From Pradoshia eiseniae (GTDB lineage: Bacteria > Bacillota > Bacilli > Bacillales > Pradoshiaceae), in NCBI RefSeq assembly GCF_002946355.1, contig NZ_PKOZ01000018.1:1-38705 (forward strand): DNA of 38,705 nt, written 5' to 3'. The position numbers and the translations under genes were made by a program. Shown piece by piece: positions 13,391-22,921 of this stretch. Positions within the stretch are counted from its first letter, which is position 1; each line of letters starts with the position of its first letter. The notes under the pieces are model-generated. The model searched no databases and was not told where the DNA came from. It was given only the letters and a program-made list of their open reading frames with translations.

Positions 13391-13633
13391 ATGTTAGAAA
13401 GGGAAAGGAAACTATTAACCATTATTTCCAGACAAACTTCCGTAGAAGGCGGCTGGGTCACTGAGCGCATTGGCCGGTCAGCTGATAAGCCGATCATCGC
13501 TGAAATACATGGTTTAAAGGAAGATGAAGCAATCAATATTCTGAAACGTTTCGGGGCATTGATTGAAATCTCTGTCCCTAAAGGTATGTACCAAATTCTT
13601 GGTTATCTAATTTATTTTTCCTTACATAGATGA
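13391..13633 (+). CDS. Hypothetical small protein
   Basis: 80 residues from ATG 13391, which has AAGGGAGAG upstream at a good distance. The same frame is open back to ATG 13286, but that part has no ribosome-binding site for it and reads like untranslated sequence. The protein has a soluble N-terminal region (RERKLLTIISRQTSVEGGWVTERIGRSAD), a helix (KEDEAINILKRFGALIEI) and a weakly hydrophobic end (YQILGYLIYF). No family recognised. It is divergent from katA. Two strong Shine-Dalgarno sequences further upstream (13253-13262 and about 13307) lead only into very short frames. Confidence 0.5.
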   Translation: MLERERKLLTIISRQTSVEGGWVTERIGRSADKPIIAEIHGLKEDEAINILKRFGALIEISVPKGMYQILGYLIYFSLHR

Positions 13634-13750
13634 TTCTATAGAAGAAATCCACTTGTTAATTATATCATCCAGACGAAAATGTTTCCAATTTCATCAGTTT
13701 GAGATAAACTATTATTAAACACATAAAACATATGGGATAGGTGTGATTTA

Positions 13751-14182
13751 ATGGAGGAGAATGTTCGGTCCATTCCAAGGCCGTTAGTTCGGTTGAATCA
13801 ATGGTTTATTTTTTTGAGTGTCGTATTGACATGGGTGACAGGTTTTCATTGGATCTTGGCGATTCCGCTTTTGGCTGGGCTGATGGGTCTTCTGTTTAGC
13901 TTTAATCCACTCATGAGGATAGGGAAAGTATTTTTGCGCAAAGCGCCATCTGAGTATGTTCCAGAGGAATGGGATCAGCAGCAATTCAATCAAACCATCG
14001 CCGTCATATGCTTAGGCGGAGGGCTGATTAGCTTTTATGCAGGCTGGACGATTGCCGCGTATGTATTTACCATTATGGTTGCGGCAGCATCCTTTGTCGC
14101 GATTCTCGGATTTTGTATTGGATGCTTCATTCGCTTTCAATGGAAGAGATATATGTATAAACGGTCTATTGGAAGAGCGTGA
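13751..14182 (+). CDS. DUF4395 membrane protein
   Basis: 143 residues from ATG 13751 (GATAGGTG upstream). It has four membrane segments and the DUF4395 signature: PRPLVRLNQWFIFLSVVLTWVTG near the N-terminus, FNPLMRIGK, EWDQQQFNQTIAVICLGGGLI, and the paired cysteines in FCIGCFIRFQWKR at the C-terminus. The CxxC near the membrane surface and frequent linkage of DUF4395 to thioredoxin-like or rhodanese genes suggest a thiol-related role, though no such partner is present here. A strong terminator follows. In B. subtilis the region upstream of cotE holds miaB and ricA instead. Confidence 0.8.
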   Translation: MEENVRSIPRPLVRLNQWFIFLSVVLTWVTGFHWILAIPLLAGLMGLLFSFNPLMRIGKVFLRKAPSEYVPEEWDQQQFNQTIAVICLGGGLISFYAGWTIAAYVFTIMVAAASFVAILGFCIGCFIRFQWKRYMYKRSIGRA

Positions 14183-14201
14183 TATTTAACATAAATATTT
14201 T

Positions 14202-14232
14202 AGGCAAACCACATCGCTGGTTTGCCTTTTTT
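14202..14232 (+). terminator. Terminator of the DUF4395 gene
   Basis: AGGCAAACCA and TGGTTTGCCT form a perfect 10-bp stem with a 6-nt loop, followed by TTTTT. Confidence 0.9.
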
Positions 14233-14449
14233 CATGTCTGCATGACAGATTGTCCATTTTGGGCAAATAGAGATGACTACCTACATATAATGTGATGACT
14301 TGTTCCTTTTTTGCTGCCCGAGGGCACCATTCCTGCTGCGGCTCATAAACTGTACCATGCATTCGTAATTGAACAGGTAATTGAGGACGCACACTGGACG
14401 TATATCACGCATAGGATGAAATGAAAATGTTTGAGGAGGGTAACCTTGT

Positions 14450-15055
14450 ATGTCACAGTATAGAGATATCATTGCAAAGGCAGTAGTGGCAAAGGGACGA
14501 AAGTTTACGAAAGCCAATCATACGGTTTGTCCTGAGAATGGCCCAACCAGCATTCTGGGCTGCTGGATCATTAATCATACGTATGAAGCAAAGAAGATCG
14601 GCAAGAAAGTAGAAATTGCAGGATACTACGATGTGAACATCTGGTATTCACATTGCAAAAACACGAAAACAGAAGTGAAAACAGAGAAGGTTCCCTATAA
14701 AGATGTGATTAAACTGAAATATAGGGATCAAAAGGTCTATGATGACAATGAAGTCATCGCAAAGGTTGTGCAGCAGCCGAATTGCATCGAATGCCTGATT
14801 TCTCCATGCGGCGAAAAAATATCTGTTCATGTTGAGCGTGAATTCCTGGTCGAAATTATCGGGGAAACGAAATTATCCGTTATGATCGCGGAGCATGCTT
14901 CACACGATGAAGAGAGCTGGGAATTTGATGTGGATGATGATGAATTGGAAGAGATCAACCCAGATTTCCTTCATGAGGAAGAATCATCCTCGGAGCACGA
15001 AGAATCCAGCAGTATGCACCCTCGAAAAAGACCAGTAAAAGATAAGAGGGACTGA
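14450..15055 (+). CDS. cotE: Outer spore-coat morphogenetic protein CotE
   Basis: 201 residues from ATG 14450 (GAGGAGGG upstream). CotE directs assembly of the outer coat of the endospore. The body matches the family closely: the start [72 protein letters not shown], and [19 protein letters not shown]. The acidic [15 protein letters not shown] at about 162-176 corresponds to the end of B. subtilis CotE (181 residues). About 25 extra residues follow, with a repeated [12 protein letters not shown] unit and a basic [10 protein letters not shown] end. Sporulation promoters (sigma-E, sigma-K) are expected. A CATATAATG near 14284 is a weak sigma-E-like -10, but no convincing -35 goes with it. Confidence 0.95.
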   Translation: MSQYRDIIAKAVVAKGRKFTKANHTVCPENGPTSILGCWIINHTYEAKKIGKKVEIAGYYDVNIWYSHCKNTKTEVKTEKVPYKDVIKLKYRDQKVYDDNEVIAKVVQQPNCIECLISPCGEKISVHVEREFLVEIIGETKLSVMIAEHASHDEESWEFDVDDDELEEINPDFLHEEESSSEHEESSSMHPRKRPVKDKRD

Positions 15056-15058
15056 GCC

Positions 15059-15087
15059 ACTAGAGAGGGAACTCTCTAGTTTTTTTA
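15059..15087 (+). terminator. Terminator of cotE
   Basis: ACTAGAGAG and CTCTCTAGT form a perfect 9-bp stem around GGAA, followed by seven T residues. It begins 4 nt after the cotE stop, so mutS needs its own promoter. Confidence 0.92.
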
Positions 15088-15121
15088 TTGCTAACTTTTT
15101 CGCAGAGGTGCTTGAGTGCTA

Positions 15122-15130
15122 TGTTATAAT
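15122..15130 (+). promoter_or_regulatory. Candidate extended -10 promoter for mutSL
   Basis: TGTTATAAT, a perfect extended -10, lies between the cotE terminator and mutS, 97 nt before the start codon. No clear -35. Confidence 0.45.
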
Positions 15131-15227
15131 ACCTTTATTATGAGTGCTCTCTGAACTCGGGTCTCAAATGGATTCAATGACCTGGGACAGAATTTAGATA
15201 AAGATAGAAAAGAAAGGTTTTGGGAAA

Positions 15228-17828
15228 ATGGAAGTGGCAGCATACACGCCTATGATACAGCAATATTTGCGAATTAAAGCCGATTACCAGGACGCGTTTT
15301 TGTTCTTCCGTCTTGGTGATTTTTATGAAATGTTTTTTGAGGATGCCATGACAGCCTCTAAGGAACTTGAAATTACCCTCACCGCCAAAAATGGGGGAGG
15401 GGACCAAAAAATACCGATGTGCGGCGTTCCGTACCATTCCGCTCAAGGGTATATCGAAACCCTTGTCGACCGCGGCTATAAGGTCGCCATTTGTGAGCAA
15501 ACGGAAGACCCGAAGGCAGCGAAGGGCGTCGTGAAACGTGAGGTTGTGCAGCTGATTACTCCTGGGACGATGATGGAGGGAAAAGGGCTGACAGATAAAG
15601 AAAATAATTACCTGGCCTCGATTTCCGAGATTCCCGGAGGATTCGGTGTCGGCTACATTGATCTGACAACAGGAGAGAACCGCGTCACGCATTTCCATGA
15701 CTTCAAGGAAGTACTGAATGAGGTGTCTGTCATTGGATCGCGCGAGGTCGTTGTCGCATCGGATTTAGGAACTGATAAGGAAGTACTGTTGAAGGAGCGC
15801 GGTATTTCCACGATTTCCTATGAGGCGGATCATACGGTGAAGGAACCGTTCAGGGCGCTCTTGGCGGACGTTAAGCAGGATGGCTTGCCTGAAACGCTAG
15901 CCCGTCTCTTCAATTATATAGAAAGAACACAAAAGCGCAGCCTAGACCATATCCAGGCGGCACGGCATTATCGGACCGAGCAATACTTGAAGATTGACTA
16001 CTTCTCTAAACGAAACCTGGAATTAACCGAAACGATCCGTTCTAAAGGGAAAAAGGGTTCGCTTCTCTGGCTTCTGGATGAAACGAAAACCGCCATGGGC
16101 GGAAGAAGGCTGAAGCAATGGATCGAGCGCCCGCTTATTAACGAGACAGAAATTGAGGCGCGCCTATCCATGGTAGAGACCTTCATGGACCGATTCTTCG
16201 AGCGCGAGGAGCTGCGTGAGCTTCTTCATGAGGTCTATGACTTAGAGCGATTGACGGGTCGAGTTTCCTATGGGAATGTGAACGCGCGTGATTTACTGCA
16301 GCTAAAGCGTTCTCTCCAGCAGGTTCCGGCAATCATTGATGTGATGGGCCGCTTGCCGAATGAAGCAGCACAAGCCATCGCGGCCAGAATGGATCCTTGC
16401 GAAGAAGTAACTGACATCCTTGAGCGCGCGCTTGCCGATAATCCGCCAATCTCCATTAAAGAAGGCGGCATTATCCGTGAAGGCTATAACGAAGACCTTG
16501 ATCGTTATCGAGACGCCTCAAAGAACGGGAAGACTTGGATTGCCCAGCTCGAACAGCGCGAGCGCGAACGGACAGGCATTCGCTCCCTGAAGATTGGGTA
16601 TAACCGGGTGTTTGGCTACTATATCGAAATCACCAAAGCGAATCTCCACCTGCTCAATGATGACCGCTATGACCGTAAGCAAACGCTGGCGAATGCAGAG
16701 CGGTATATCACGCCTGAGCTGAAGGAGAAGGAAACGATAATCCTAGAGGCAGAAGAGAAGAGCACGGGCTTAGAGTACGATCTATTCGTTGAACTGCGTG
16801 ACCACATTAAGGAATATATCCCGCGCCTGCAGCAGCTGGCACAGGAAATCTCAGAGCTCGATTGCCTGCAATGCTTCTCCACCATCAGTGAACGCCAGCA
16901 TTATGTGCGGCCAACCTTCTCGCATGATAAGACGATGATCATCGAGAATGGCCGTCATCCAGTAGTCGAGAAGGTGCTGCGCACGCAGGAATATGTGCCA
17001 AATGATTGCAGGATGGACAAAACGAATGAAATCCTCCTCATTACCGGTCCAAATATGGCAGGTAAGAGTACGTATATGCGCCAGATTGCCTTAACCTCGA
17101 TTATGGCTCAAATTGGCTGCTTCGTCCCGGCGGATAAAGCCGTGCTGCCTATTTTTGACCAGGTGTTCACCCGTATCGGGGCAGCGGATGATTTGATTTC
17201 CGGCCAAAGTACTTTTATGGTAGAGATGCTTGAAGCCAATCATGCGATTACGAATGCGACAGAGCGCAGCCTTCTTTTATTTGACGAGATTGGGCGCGGT
17301 ACATCCACCTACGACGGGATGGCGCTCGCTCAGTCTATCATTGAATATATTCATAATGATATCGGGGCGGCCACCCTCTTCTCGACGCATTACCATGAGA
17401 TGACGGTCCTTGCCGATAAACTGGACAAGCTGAAGAATGTTCACGTCCGAGCGGTAGAGCAAAACGGAAAGGTCATCTTCCTGCACAAGGTTGTCGATGG
17501 CCCGGCTGACCGAAGCTACGGGATCCATGTCGCGGAGCTGGCAGAAATGCCGCGAGCTGTCATCAAGCGCGCGAAGGAAATTTTGACGGTCTTGGAAGAA
17601 GGAAAGAAGAAGGTGCCTGAGGTAAAAGAGGCAGAAGCACCGAAGGAGGAAGCGGCTGAACTAGCGCAGTTATCCTTCTTTGGCGAAACAGAGGAAAAAG
17701 ATACGAAGAAAGCGTTAAAAGGAAAAGAACTGAAGGCACTAGAGGAGCTGAAATCATTATCCATCTTGGAAATGACGCCGCTTGAGGCGCTGAATGCTCT
17801 CTATGCGCTGCAGAAGAAAGTGAAATAA
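15228..17828 (+). CDS. mutS: DNA mismatch recognition protein MutS
   Basis: 866 residues (B. subtilis 858). It finds base mismatches and small loops after replication and recruits MutL. In order: the mismatch-reading domain with F32-Y33-E34 in GDFYEMFF, the connector, the lever and clamp, then the ABC ATPase with Walker [10 protein letters not shown] (about 607-615), Walker [11 protein letters not shown] and the STHYHE switch. The C-terminal tail carries QLSFFG, the motif that binds the DnaN clamp in B. subtilis MutS. The start [13 protein letters not shown] aligns with the B. subtilis N-terminus. mutL follows 23 nt later and the two form an operon. GC content is clearly higher than in the flanking accessory genes. 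Confidence 0.98.
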   Translation: MEVAAYTPMIQQYLRIKADYQDAFLFFRLGDFYEMFFEDAMTASKELEITLTAKNGGGDQKIPMCGVPYHSAQGYIETLVDRGYKVAICEQTEDPKAAKGVVKREVVQLITPGTMMEGKGLTDKENNYLASISEIPGGFGVGYIDLTTGENRVTHFHDFKEVLNEVSVIGSREVVVASDLGTDKEVLLKERGISTISYEADHTVKEPFRALLADVKQDGLPETLARLFNYIERTQKRSLDHIQAARHYRTEQYLKIDYFSKRNLELTETIRSKGKKGSLLWLLDETKTAMGGRRLKQWIERPLINETEIEARLSMVETFMDRFFEREELRELLHEVYDLERLTGRVSYGNVNARDLLQLKRSLQQVPAIIDVMGRLPNEAAQAIAARMDPCEEVTDILERALADNPPISIKEGGIIREGYNEDLDRYRDASKNGKTWIAQLEQRERERTGIRSLKIGYNRVFGYYIEITKANLHLLNDDRYDRKQTLANAERYITPELKEKETIILEAEEKSTGLEYDLFVELRDHIKEYIPRLQQLAQEISELDCLQCFSTISERQHYVRPTFSHDKTMIIENGRHPVVEKVLRTQEYVPNDCRMDKTNEILLITGPNMAGKSTYMRQIALTSIMAQIGCFVPADKAVLPIFDQVFTRIGAADDLISGQSTFMVEMLEANHAITNATERSLLLFDEIGRGTSTYDGMALAQSIIEYIHNDIGAATLFSTHYHEMTVLADKLDKLKNVHVRAVEQNGKVIFLHKVVDGPADRSYGIHVAELAEMPRAVIKRAKEILTVLEEGKKKVPEVKEAEAPKEEAAELAQLSFFGETEEKDTKKALKGKELKALEELKSLSILEMTPLEALNALYALQKKVK

Positions 17829-17851
17829 ATGAACGGAAAGGAGCAGGCCAT

Positions 17852-19750
17852 ATGGGAAAGATAGTGCTGTTAGATGATGTATTATCGAATAAGATTGCTG
17901 CCGGGGAAGTGGTGGAGCGACCATCCTCAGTCGTGAAGGAATTAGTCGAAAACTCGATTGACGCTAACAGTACGGTCATCGAGATTTATGTTGAAGAGGC
18001 CGGCTTGCAATCAATCCGCATCATCGATAATGGCGAAGGGATGGAGGAAGACGATGCAGTCAATGCCTTCCATCGCCACGCCACAAGCAAAATCAAAGAC
18101 GAGAACGACCTATTCAGAATCAGAACGTTAGGATTCAGGGGAGAGGCCCTGCCTTCCATTGCGTCTGTCTCCAAGTTCGAGCTGAAAACTTCAACAGGTG
18201 AAGGTCCTGGCACAAGGGTTTATTTAGAGGGCGGAAAGCTGATCACGAAGGAATCGTATTCAAGCCGGAAGGGTACGGATATGACCGTCAGTGAGCTGTT
18301 CTTCAATACACCGGCTCGCCTGAAATACGTCAAGAGTGTTCATACTGAGCTCGGGAATATTACGGATGTCGTGAATAGGCTCTCGCTGTCACACCCGGAT
18401 ATTTCCTTCAAGCTTGTTCATAATGACCGCGTCTTGCTGCAAACGTCCGGGAATAAAAATCCACTCCAAGTACTGGCGGGCATTTACGGTATGCAAACGG
18501 CCCAAAAGATGCTGCCTTTTGAAGCGTCTTCGCTCGATTTTTCGATTAAGGGCTATGCAGGATCACCAGAAATGACGAGGGCCTCACGAAATTATATGAC
18601 CATCCTTGTGAATGGGCGTTTTATCAAGAATTACGTGATTGCAAAAGCAATTATGGAAGGCTATCACACCTTATTGCCGATTGGCCGTTACCCGATTGTC
18701 CTCTTGAATATTGAGATGGACCCGCTTCTTGTCGATGTCAATGTCCACCCATCAAAAATGGAGGTCCGCTTCAGCAAGGAACAGGAGCTGATGGAGCTCA
18801 TCAAGAATGCCATCAAGCAAACCTTTAAGAAGGAAACGCTCATCCCGAGCGGGGCACCTGTCAAACGGGAGGAGAAGCCGAAATCCGAGCAAACGCAATT
18901 CACCTTTATGGAAAGGTCTGTGCCGGAGCAAAAGCCGGTCGTCCCGACTCCGCCGCCAATTCCATCAGGTGCCGATGGATTCTCCGTCATTTATGAGCCT
19001 CCTGAGACGGAATCGAAGCCGATTGAACGTCAAGAACCGGCACCTGAAATATCGGCATGGAAGGATGAGGAGCCTGAAGCGGATGTGCCTTTACCGGAGG
19101 AGCCGCCTTCTGAAGGGTATGATGAAGTGCCCCAAGAAGCAGCGCCGGTAAAAGCCGAGCGGGAAAGCCGGATTCCGCCGCTTTACCCGATAGGCCAGCT
19201 GCACGGCACATACATCCTTGCCCAAAATGACCAAGGATTGTATATGATTGACCAGCATGCCGCCCAGGAGCGGATTAAATATGAATTCTTTAAGGAAAAG
19301 GTCGGAGAGGTGAATAAGGAGCTGCAGGATATGCTTGTTCCGCTCACGCTTGAATATTCGACCGATGACTTCATCAAGCTGGAGGAGAATAAAGGGGAAT
19401 TGGAAGCGGTCGGCGTGTTCCTGGAGCCATTCGGCCAAAACAGCTATATCGTCCGCTCTCACCCGACCTGGTTCCCATCCGGGATGGAGGAACAAATCAT
19501 CGATGAAATGATTCACCAGGTGCTGACGCTCAAAAAAGTAGACATCAAAAAACTGCGTGAAGAGGCGGCCATCATGATGAGCTGTAAGGGCTCCATCAAA
19601 GCCAATCGCCATCTCCGTAATGACGAAATCACCGCCTTGCTTGATGAGCTAAGGCACACAAATGACCCATTCACATGTCCGCATGGACGTCCGATCATCA
19701 TCCATTACTCCATCTATGAATTGGAAAAGATGTTTAAGAGGGTTATGTAA
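17852..19750 (+). CDS. mutL: DNA mismatch repair endonuclease MutL
   Basis: 632 residues from ATG 17852 (AAAGGAG upstream). The N-terminal GHKL ATPase has ELVENSIDA (30-38), IIDNGEGM (57-64) and GFRGEALPS (94-102). A proline- and glutamate-rich linker (about 330-445) joins it to the C-terminal dimerisation and nuclease domain. That domain holds the metal-binding endonuclease motif DQHAAQE (467-473), SCKGSIKAN and CPHGRP near the end. QDMLVPLT fits the clamp-binding motif known in B. subtilis MutL. This MutL should therefore nick DNA itself, as expected in bacteria without MutH. Co-transcribed with mutS. Confidence 0.98.
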   Translation: MGKIVLLDDVLSNKIAAGEVVERPSSVVKELVENSIDANSTVIEIYVEEAGLQSIRIIDNGEGMEEDDAVNAFHRHATSKIKDENDLFRIRTLGFRGEALPSIASVSKFELKTSTGEGPGTRVYLEGGKLITKESYSSRKGTDMTVSELFFNTPARLKYVKSVHTELGNITDVVNRLSLSHPDISFKLVHNDRVLLQTSGNKNPLQVLAGIYGMQTAQKMLPFEASSLDFSIKGYAGSPEMTRASRNYMTILVNGRFIKNYVIAKAIMEGYHTLLPIGRYPIVLLNIEMDPLLVDVNVHPSKMEVRFSKEQELMELIKNAIKQTFKKETLIPSGAPVKREEKPKSEQTQFTFMERSVPEQKPVVPTPPPIPSGADGFSVIYEPPETESKPIERQEPAPEISAWKDEEPEADVPLPEEPPSEGYDEVPQEAAPVKAERESRIPPLYPIGQLHGTYILAQNDQGLYMIDQHAAQERIKYEFFKEKVGEVNKELQDMLVPLTLEYSTDDFIKLEENKGELEAVGVFLEPFGQNSYIVRSHPTWFPSGMEEQIIDEMIHQVLTLKKVDIKKLREEAAIMMSCKGSIKANRHLRNDEITALLDELRHTNDPFTCPHGRPIIIHYSIYELEKMFKRVM

Positions 19751-19769
19751 GGTTATATATAACAGTAAG

Positions 19770-19814
19770 GCAGTGGGATCCTTCAATGAAAATAGAGGTC
19801 CCGCTGCTTTTTTT
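19770..19814 (+). terminator. Terminator of mutS-mutL
   Basis: GCAGTGGGATCC pairs imperfectly with GGTCCCGCTGC (a bulge and a G-T wobble), followed by seven T residues. It starts 19 nt after the mutL stop. Confidence 0.85.
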
Positions 19815-19905
19815 GCGCATAAATAGTCTGATTATTTGAAACATAATGATATTTTGCTGCGTATATAAATAAAGACATAAAATGCCAATTGAAGGAGGTT
19901 TGATA

Positions 19906-20301
19906 ATGGAGCTGCTCTTAAAGGGGTTATATAGAGGTTTTATTCCATTCGGAATCATGTTAATCATTTCCCTATCGTCTAAATTACAAGGGTTAACGGC
20001 TGATGCCAAAAGTTATTTTTATTACGGACTGATATTCTTTTTCCTTGGATTAGCTAGTGTTATCTATCAAATGAACGAATGGAGTTTCCCTAAACAAATC
20101 ATTGTTCATTATTTGGTGATGCTCATGACGGTTTTTCCGACATTGCTTATTAGTGGCTTTTACCCGTTAAATTCTTTTAATGACCTATTACATGTGTACG
20201 TCCAATTTAATAAAGCCGGGATCATCTTATTTACCGTTACATATCTTATTTCCTATCTTTTTTCACTTAAGACGGCGAAGGATAATGGGGATTATTTATG
20301 A
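19906..20301 (+). CDS. DUF3021-like membrane protein
   Basis: 131 residues from ATG 19906, chosen because AAGGAGG sits 7 nt upstream; an in-frame ATG at 19882 has none. Four hydrophobic segments are arranged as two hairpins, with IVHYLVMLMTVFPTLLISGFYPL as third segment. This resembles DUF3021 proteins, which often accompany LytTR-type regulators. No such regulator is present here. A 76-residue membrane protein follows 46 nt later, probably in the same transcript. It marks the return to AT-rich accessory DNA after mutL. Confidence 0.55.
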   Translation: MELLLKGLYRGFIPFGIMLIISLSSKLQGLTADAKSYFYYGLIFFFLGLASVIYQMNEWSFPKQIIVHYLVMLMTVFPTLLISGFYPLNSFNDLLHVYVQFNKAGIILFTVTYLISYLFSLKTAKDNGDYL

Positions 20302-20347
20302 TTTGGGCATATAAGGTGATGGGGAAAAAAAACGAGGAGAAGGTGAA

Positions 20348-20578
20348 ATGTTGATAAAAACAGTTTTTGTAGGTTTGCTTTCGTTTGCCTTTATAAGCGT
20401 GGGACTATTAATGATTGGAAATGTATTTGAAATTAAATGGTTGATGTTTAGCTTTTACAAAGAAACTGCTACTGGATTTGAAGCTGGGGGTTCGGCCGTT
20501 CCATTTATCGTTGCATTCATTTGCAGCTATTTTATCGGGAATTTCTATGAAAATAAGAAACATGGCTATAGAGCTTAG
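20348..20578 (+). CDS. Small two-helix membrane protein, unknown function
   Basis: 76 residues from ATG 20348 with GGAGAAGGTGAA directly upstream. It has two hydrophobic segments (about 5-25 and 50-66) with a loop containing KETATGFEAGGSAVPF. No family recognised. Probably co-transcribed with the DUF3021-like gene just upstream. Confidence 0.6.
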   Translation: MLIKTVFVGLLSFAFISVGLLMIGNVFEIKWLMFSFYKETATGFEAGGSAVPFIVAFICSYFIGNFYENKKHGYRA

Positions 20579-20609
20579 CTGTGTAGCATAAACATAAGGG
20601 ATTTTGCTT

Positions 20610-20668
20610 AACTTTAGTTCATAACCGTTTAGAAGGAAGCTAAGTGAATCATATGGTTGTGGAATTAG
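20610..20668 (+). repeat. Family C upstream repeat, copy 2
   Basis: ACTTTAGTTCATAACCGTTT, AGAAGGAAGCTAAGTG and TGTGGAATTAG align without gaps to 9427-9490. It lies about 80 nt before the start of the GyrI-like gene, which is unrelated to the GNAT gene behind copy 1. Confidence 0.8.
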
Positions 20669-20748
20669 AAAGCAGGAAGTAAGGATTTTCTTCTTGAATA
20701 AATAAATGTGAGGTATTTGGAATATTTATGTGAATGGGAGAGGTTAAT

Positions 20749-21195
20749 ATGTCGATTATGGTAGTTGAAAAGGAGTTTAAGCTTGTTGGATTAAAAGGTA
20801 TTGGGGAGTTTGATAACTTTAGTCATGAAGTACCCTTTCTTGCAAAGCAACTATTAAGTCGCTCAAACGAAATCCTAAATTCGATAGAAACCGAAGTTGC
20901 ATTTTTTGAGCCCAAAAAGGATGAGGATCATAAGGTGGGGCATTATTATGTAGGCTTAATGGTGAGTGAGAAACTAGATGAAGTACCGACAGGAATGGAT
21001 TATATTGAAACAAATAAAAGTTACATAACGACAAGAGGGAATATATCTAAATTGGGAGAACTTCATTTGAATTTATTGAATTGGGCAGTAAAACAAGGTT
21101 ATCAAAGAGACCTCGATTCTTATATTGTGGAGACCTATCACCCTATAGGAGAAGGGGAAGAGGAAGTACAGATTTACTTACCAATTCAATCTTAA
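20749..21195 (+). CDS. GyrI-like effector-binding domain protein
   Basis: 148 residues from ATG 20749 (GGGAGAGG upstream; an earlier in-frame ATG at 20734 overlaps that site). It reads like a stand-alone GyrI/AraC-type effector-binding domain: VVEKEFKLVGLKGIGEFDN at the start, a central YYVGLMVSEKLDEVPTGMDY (the usual ligand-sheet and helix), and VETYHPIGEGEEEVQIYLPIQ at the end, typical of this fold. Such domains bind small hydrophobic molecules or, as in GyrI, DNA gyrase. There is no DNA-binding domain, so it is not a regulator by itself. A membrane protein gene follows 28 nt later. Confidence 0.75.
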   Translation: MSIMVVEKEFKLVGLKGIGEFDNFSHEVPFLAKQLLSRSNEILNSIETEVAFFEPKKDEDHKVGHYYVGLMVSEKLDEVPTGMDYIETNKSYITTRGNISKLGELHLNLLNWAVKQGYQRDLDSYIVETYHPIGEGEEEVQIYLPIQS

Positions 21196-21223
21196 AATTA
21201 GAAACATAAGGGGTGATGCAAAA

Positions 21224-21466
21224 GTGGGTGAAAGCATTAAGCCGGTAGTAGAGACATCTGGTTGGGTAGATGTTATTACAGTCGTTTTACCAATTGTTAT
21301 TTTGATGATAATTGGGGTAATTATTGTAGCAATTATATATATCGTTAAGATAGTTAAGCGGTATCTAGCAAACACTAAAATAGCTGAGAAGAAATTAAAA
21401 ATGGAAGAAATAGATATACAAGAGATTAAACAACGTCTTGACCGAATTGAAAAAAAACTTAAGTGA
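21224..21466 (+). CDS. Small membrane protein with C-terminal coiled coil
   Basis: 80 residues from GTG 21224 with AAGGGGTG upstream. One long hydrophobic segment (about 19-44, rich in V and I) is followed by a basic stretch (KIVKRYLANTKIAEKK) and a regular coiled-coil tail (MEEIDIQEIKQRLDRIEKKLK). The layout recalls the 60-residue protein at 275-457. No family recognised. Probably in an operon with the GyrI-like gene. A terminator follows. Confidence 0.65.
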   Translation: MGESIKPVVETSGWVDVITVVLPIVILMIIGVIIVAIIYIVKIVKRYLANTKIAEKKLKMEEIDIQEIKQRLDRIEKKLK

Positions 21467-21518
21467 GGTTGAGTGATATCTTTCATATTGTGCCTAACAG
21501 GGGTATTACTTCAATATC

Positions 21519-21544
21519 AAGAGCTGTAATCAGTTCTTTTTTTT
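21519..21544 (+). terminator. Terminator of the 20749-21466 gene pair
   Basis: AAGAGCTG and CAGTTCTT pair (8 bp, one G-T wobble) around TAAT, followed by a run of T. Confidence 0.85.
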
Positions 21545-21571
21545 ATTCCACAAACGGGGCAGCATTCCCGT
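21543..21571 (+). repeat. Possible family B repeat, copy with short hairpin
   Basis: TTATTCCACAAACGGGGCAG then CATTCCCGT matches the left end of family B (TTATTCAACTAACAGGG) and has its own small stem (ACGGG / CCCGT). It abuts the terminator at 21519-21544. Confidence 0.5.
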
Positions 21572-21643
21572 AATAAATGAAAAGTGTGGGTTAAGTTTGT
21601 GAAACTACGTATTTAAACTATCAGGGCTTTAGCTCAATAACGC

Positions 21644-21708
21644 AGACAGCAAAAAAGCTGTCTCTTTTTTATGGCATTAGCAACAATCCTTATGAAAACA
21701 GCCTTTTG
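21644..21708 (+). repeat. Family A intergenic repeat, copy 5 (hairpin plus core)
   Basis: GACAGC AAAAAA GCTGTC, then TCTTTTTTATGGCA, TTAGCAACAATCCTTATG and AAAACAGCCTTTTGATTT. It is almost identical to the minus-strand copy at 2956-3018, 18.7 kb away. Confidence 0.88.
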
Positions 21709-21710
21709 AT

Positions 21711-21908
21711 TTGCTCTTTCTTGAGAAACGGCTATCAGATGAAAAATTGGAGGAAGCCTATCAGTTAATTAGTAATCTAATGCATATTCGCTTGAGAGAC
21801 TGTGTTTTCGGAAGGAATGCTTTATATATACAGTATGTTCCAATCGAACAGGCAGAGAATTTGGCGGTTGAGGTAAATGACACGTTATTGAAATTTATAA
21901 ATAGCTAA
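21711..21908 (+). CDS. Doubtful small ORF, possible gene remnant
   Basis: A 65-codon frame from TTG 21711, with no convincing ribosome-binding site. The sequence (SDEKLEEAYQLISNLMHIRLRD, YIQYVPIEQAENLAVEVND) has a natural-looking composition and could be the C-terminal part of a larger protein cut off by the family A repeat directly upstream. No family recognised. Confidence 0.3.
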   Translation: MLFLEKRLSDEKLEEAYQLISNLMHIRLRDCVFGRNALYIQYVPIEQAENLAVEVNDTLLKFINS

Positions 21909-21931
21909 ATATACGGCTGTTTATTGGTTTA

Positions 21932-22060
21932 TTAAGATAATAAAACTGCTAGGTTCTTAGAAAGTCCATTTTCCTCAATGTCTAATGGGAAAGTTGCTTG
22001 AACACCGTTTTTTTCATCGTCATCGATATTTTGGCTAAGTTCCTTAGTTAATTTGCGGCA
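21932..22060 (-). other. Possible minus-strand coding remnant without a start
   Basis: A 42-codon open stretch on the minus strand reads RKLTKELSQNIDDDEKNGV, then QATFPLDIEENGLSKNLAVLLS, to a TAA at 21932-21934. It has the composition of a real protein end but no start codon with a ribosome-binding site, and a stop lies directly upstream. I do not recognise it; it could be chance. Confidence 0.2.
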
Positions 22061-22136
22061 TTAGCAAAATGCATATAGCGAGGTGCTAAAGCGGGTATTG
22101 AACCCATATATTAACTTTTAGAAAGGAGATGAAGGA

Positions 22137-22685
22137 ATGGATAAAAAAGTAATCGGTGTTTATGATAATGGTCAGGATGCTGTACGGGAAGTGGAAAGAT
22201 TACAAAAACAAGGGTATCGAACAGAAGATATTTCCGTAGTGGTGAAGGATAAAGAAAAGGCTGATAAAATCACATCTAAGACTAATACAAATGTTGAAAG
22301 TGGTCTCGCAGCAGGGGCAACTACAGGTGGAATCTTGGGAGGGTTAACAGGATTATTGGCAGGTATTGGTGCAATGATAATCCCAGGTATTGGACCAATT
22401 GTTGCAGCAGGGCCTATTGCTACAACATTGGGAGGAATTGCAGCCGGCGTTGGAGCTGGTGGATTGACCGGTGCGCTGGTTGGAATGGGTATTCCTAAAG
22501 ATACAGCTGATCAATATGTTAATTATGTTGAAAAGGGTAAGATTCTTATATTAGTCGACTCCGAATCACAAAAGAAATATGCAGCTCGTGATATGTATGA
22601 AAGGTCGGATGACCCATCTGTAGCGCAACGCGAAGTGAAAGTAACTATAAATCCAGACACTGGTGGACTTAAGAGGAAAAGATAG
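22137..22685 (+). CDS. General stress protein with YflT-type N-terminal domain and glycine-zipper region
   Basis: 182 residues from ATG 22137 with AGAAAGGAGATGA upstream. The first 45 residues (KKVIGVYDNGQDAVREVERLQKQGYRTEDISVVVKD) are the YflT/GSP17M-type domain of B. subtilis general stress proteins. A long Gly/Ala-rich hydrophobic stretch follows (about 55-125, with GGILGGLTGLLAGIG and GGIAAGVGAGGLTG) that can form glycine-zipper helices. A beta-alpha segment (GKILILVDSES) and a basic tail complete it. The role is presumably in stress response at or in the membrane; the molecular function is unknown. A GGGTAT at 22093-22098 recalls a sigma-B -10, but no GTTT -35 is present. Confidence 0.8.
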   Translation: MDKKVIGVYDNGQDAVREVERLQKQGYRTEDISVVVKDKEKADKITSKTNTNVESGLAAGATTGGILGGLTGLLAGIGAMIIPGIGPIVAAGPIATTLGGIAAGVGAGGLTGALVGMGIPKDTADQYVNYVEKGKILILVDSESQKKYAARDMYERSDDPSVAQREVKVTINPDTGGLKRKR

Positions 22686-22855
22686 TTATAAATAATAAAT
22701 TGAAGTGAACGATTCCTTGATGACTTCTTTCTTTTACCTAAAAGTACGTCACTTTCTTTGATCGTATAATCGAAAAGATACTAGTATCTATAATATATAT
22801 AAGATTATGTAAGATATCAGCATACTGAGGGAATGCAGATAACCCAACAATTCAC

Positions 22856-22896
22856 ATGAAAAAGGAGCTTTGGAATTCCCCGAAGCTCTTTTTTAT
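22856..22896. terminator. Bidirectional terminator between convergent genes
   Basis: GAGCTT and AAGCTC pair, with an inner GGAATTCC. T runs follow in both directions (TTTTTT on plus, CTTTTTC on minus). It serves the stress-protein gene and the 22922-23563 gene. Confidence 0.8.
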
Positions 22897-22921
22897 TGAT
22901 GATGATTATTTTCGTACTAAA

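Noticed and set aside
14276-14292. CATATAATG as sigma-E promoter of cotE
   Set aside because: The -10 is close to consensus, but no convincing -35 is present at the right distance, so it is only mentioned in the cotE entry.
22093-22098. GGGTAT as sigma-B -10 for the general stress protein gene
   Set aside because: No GTTTAA-like -35 at 12-15 nt upstream; sigma-B control is plausible for the family but not shown by the sequence.
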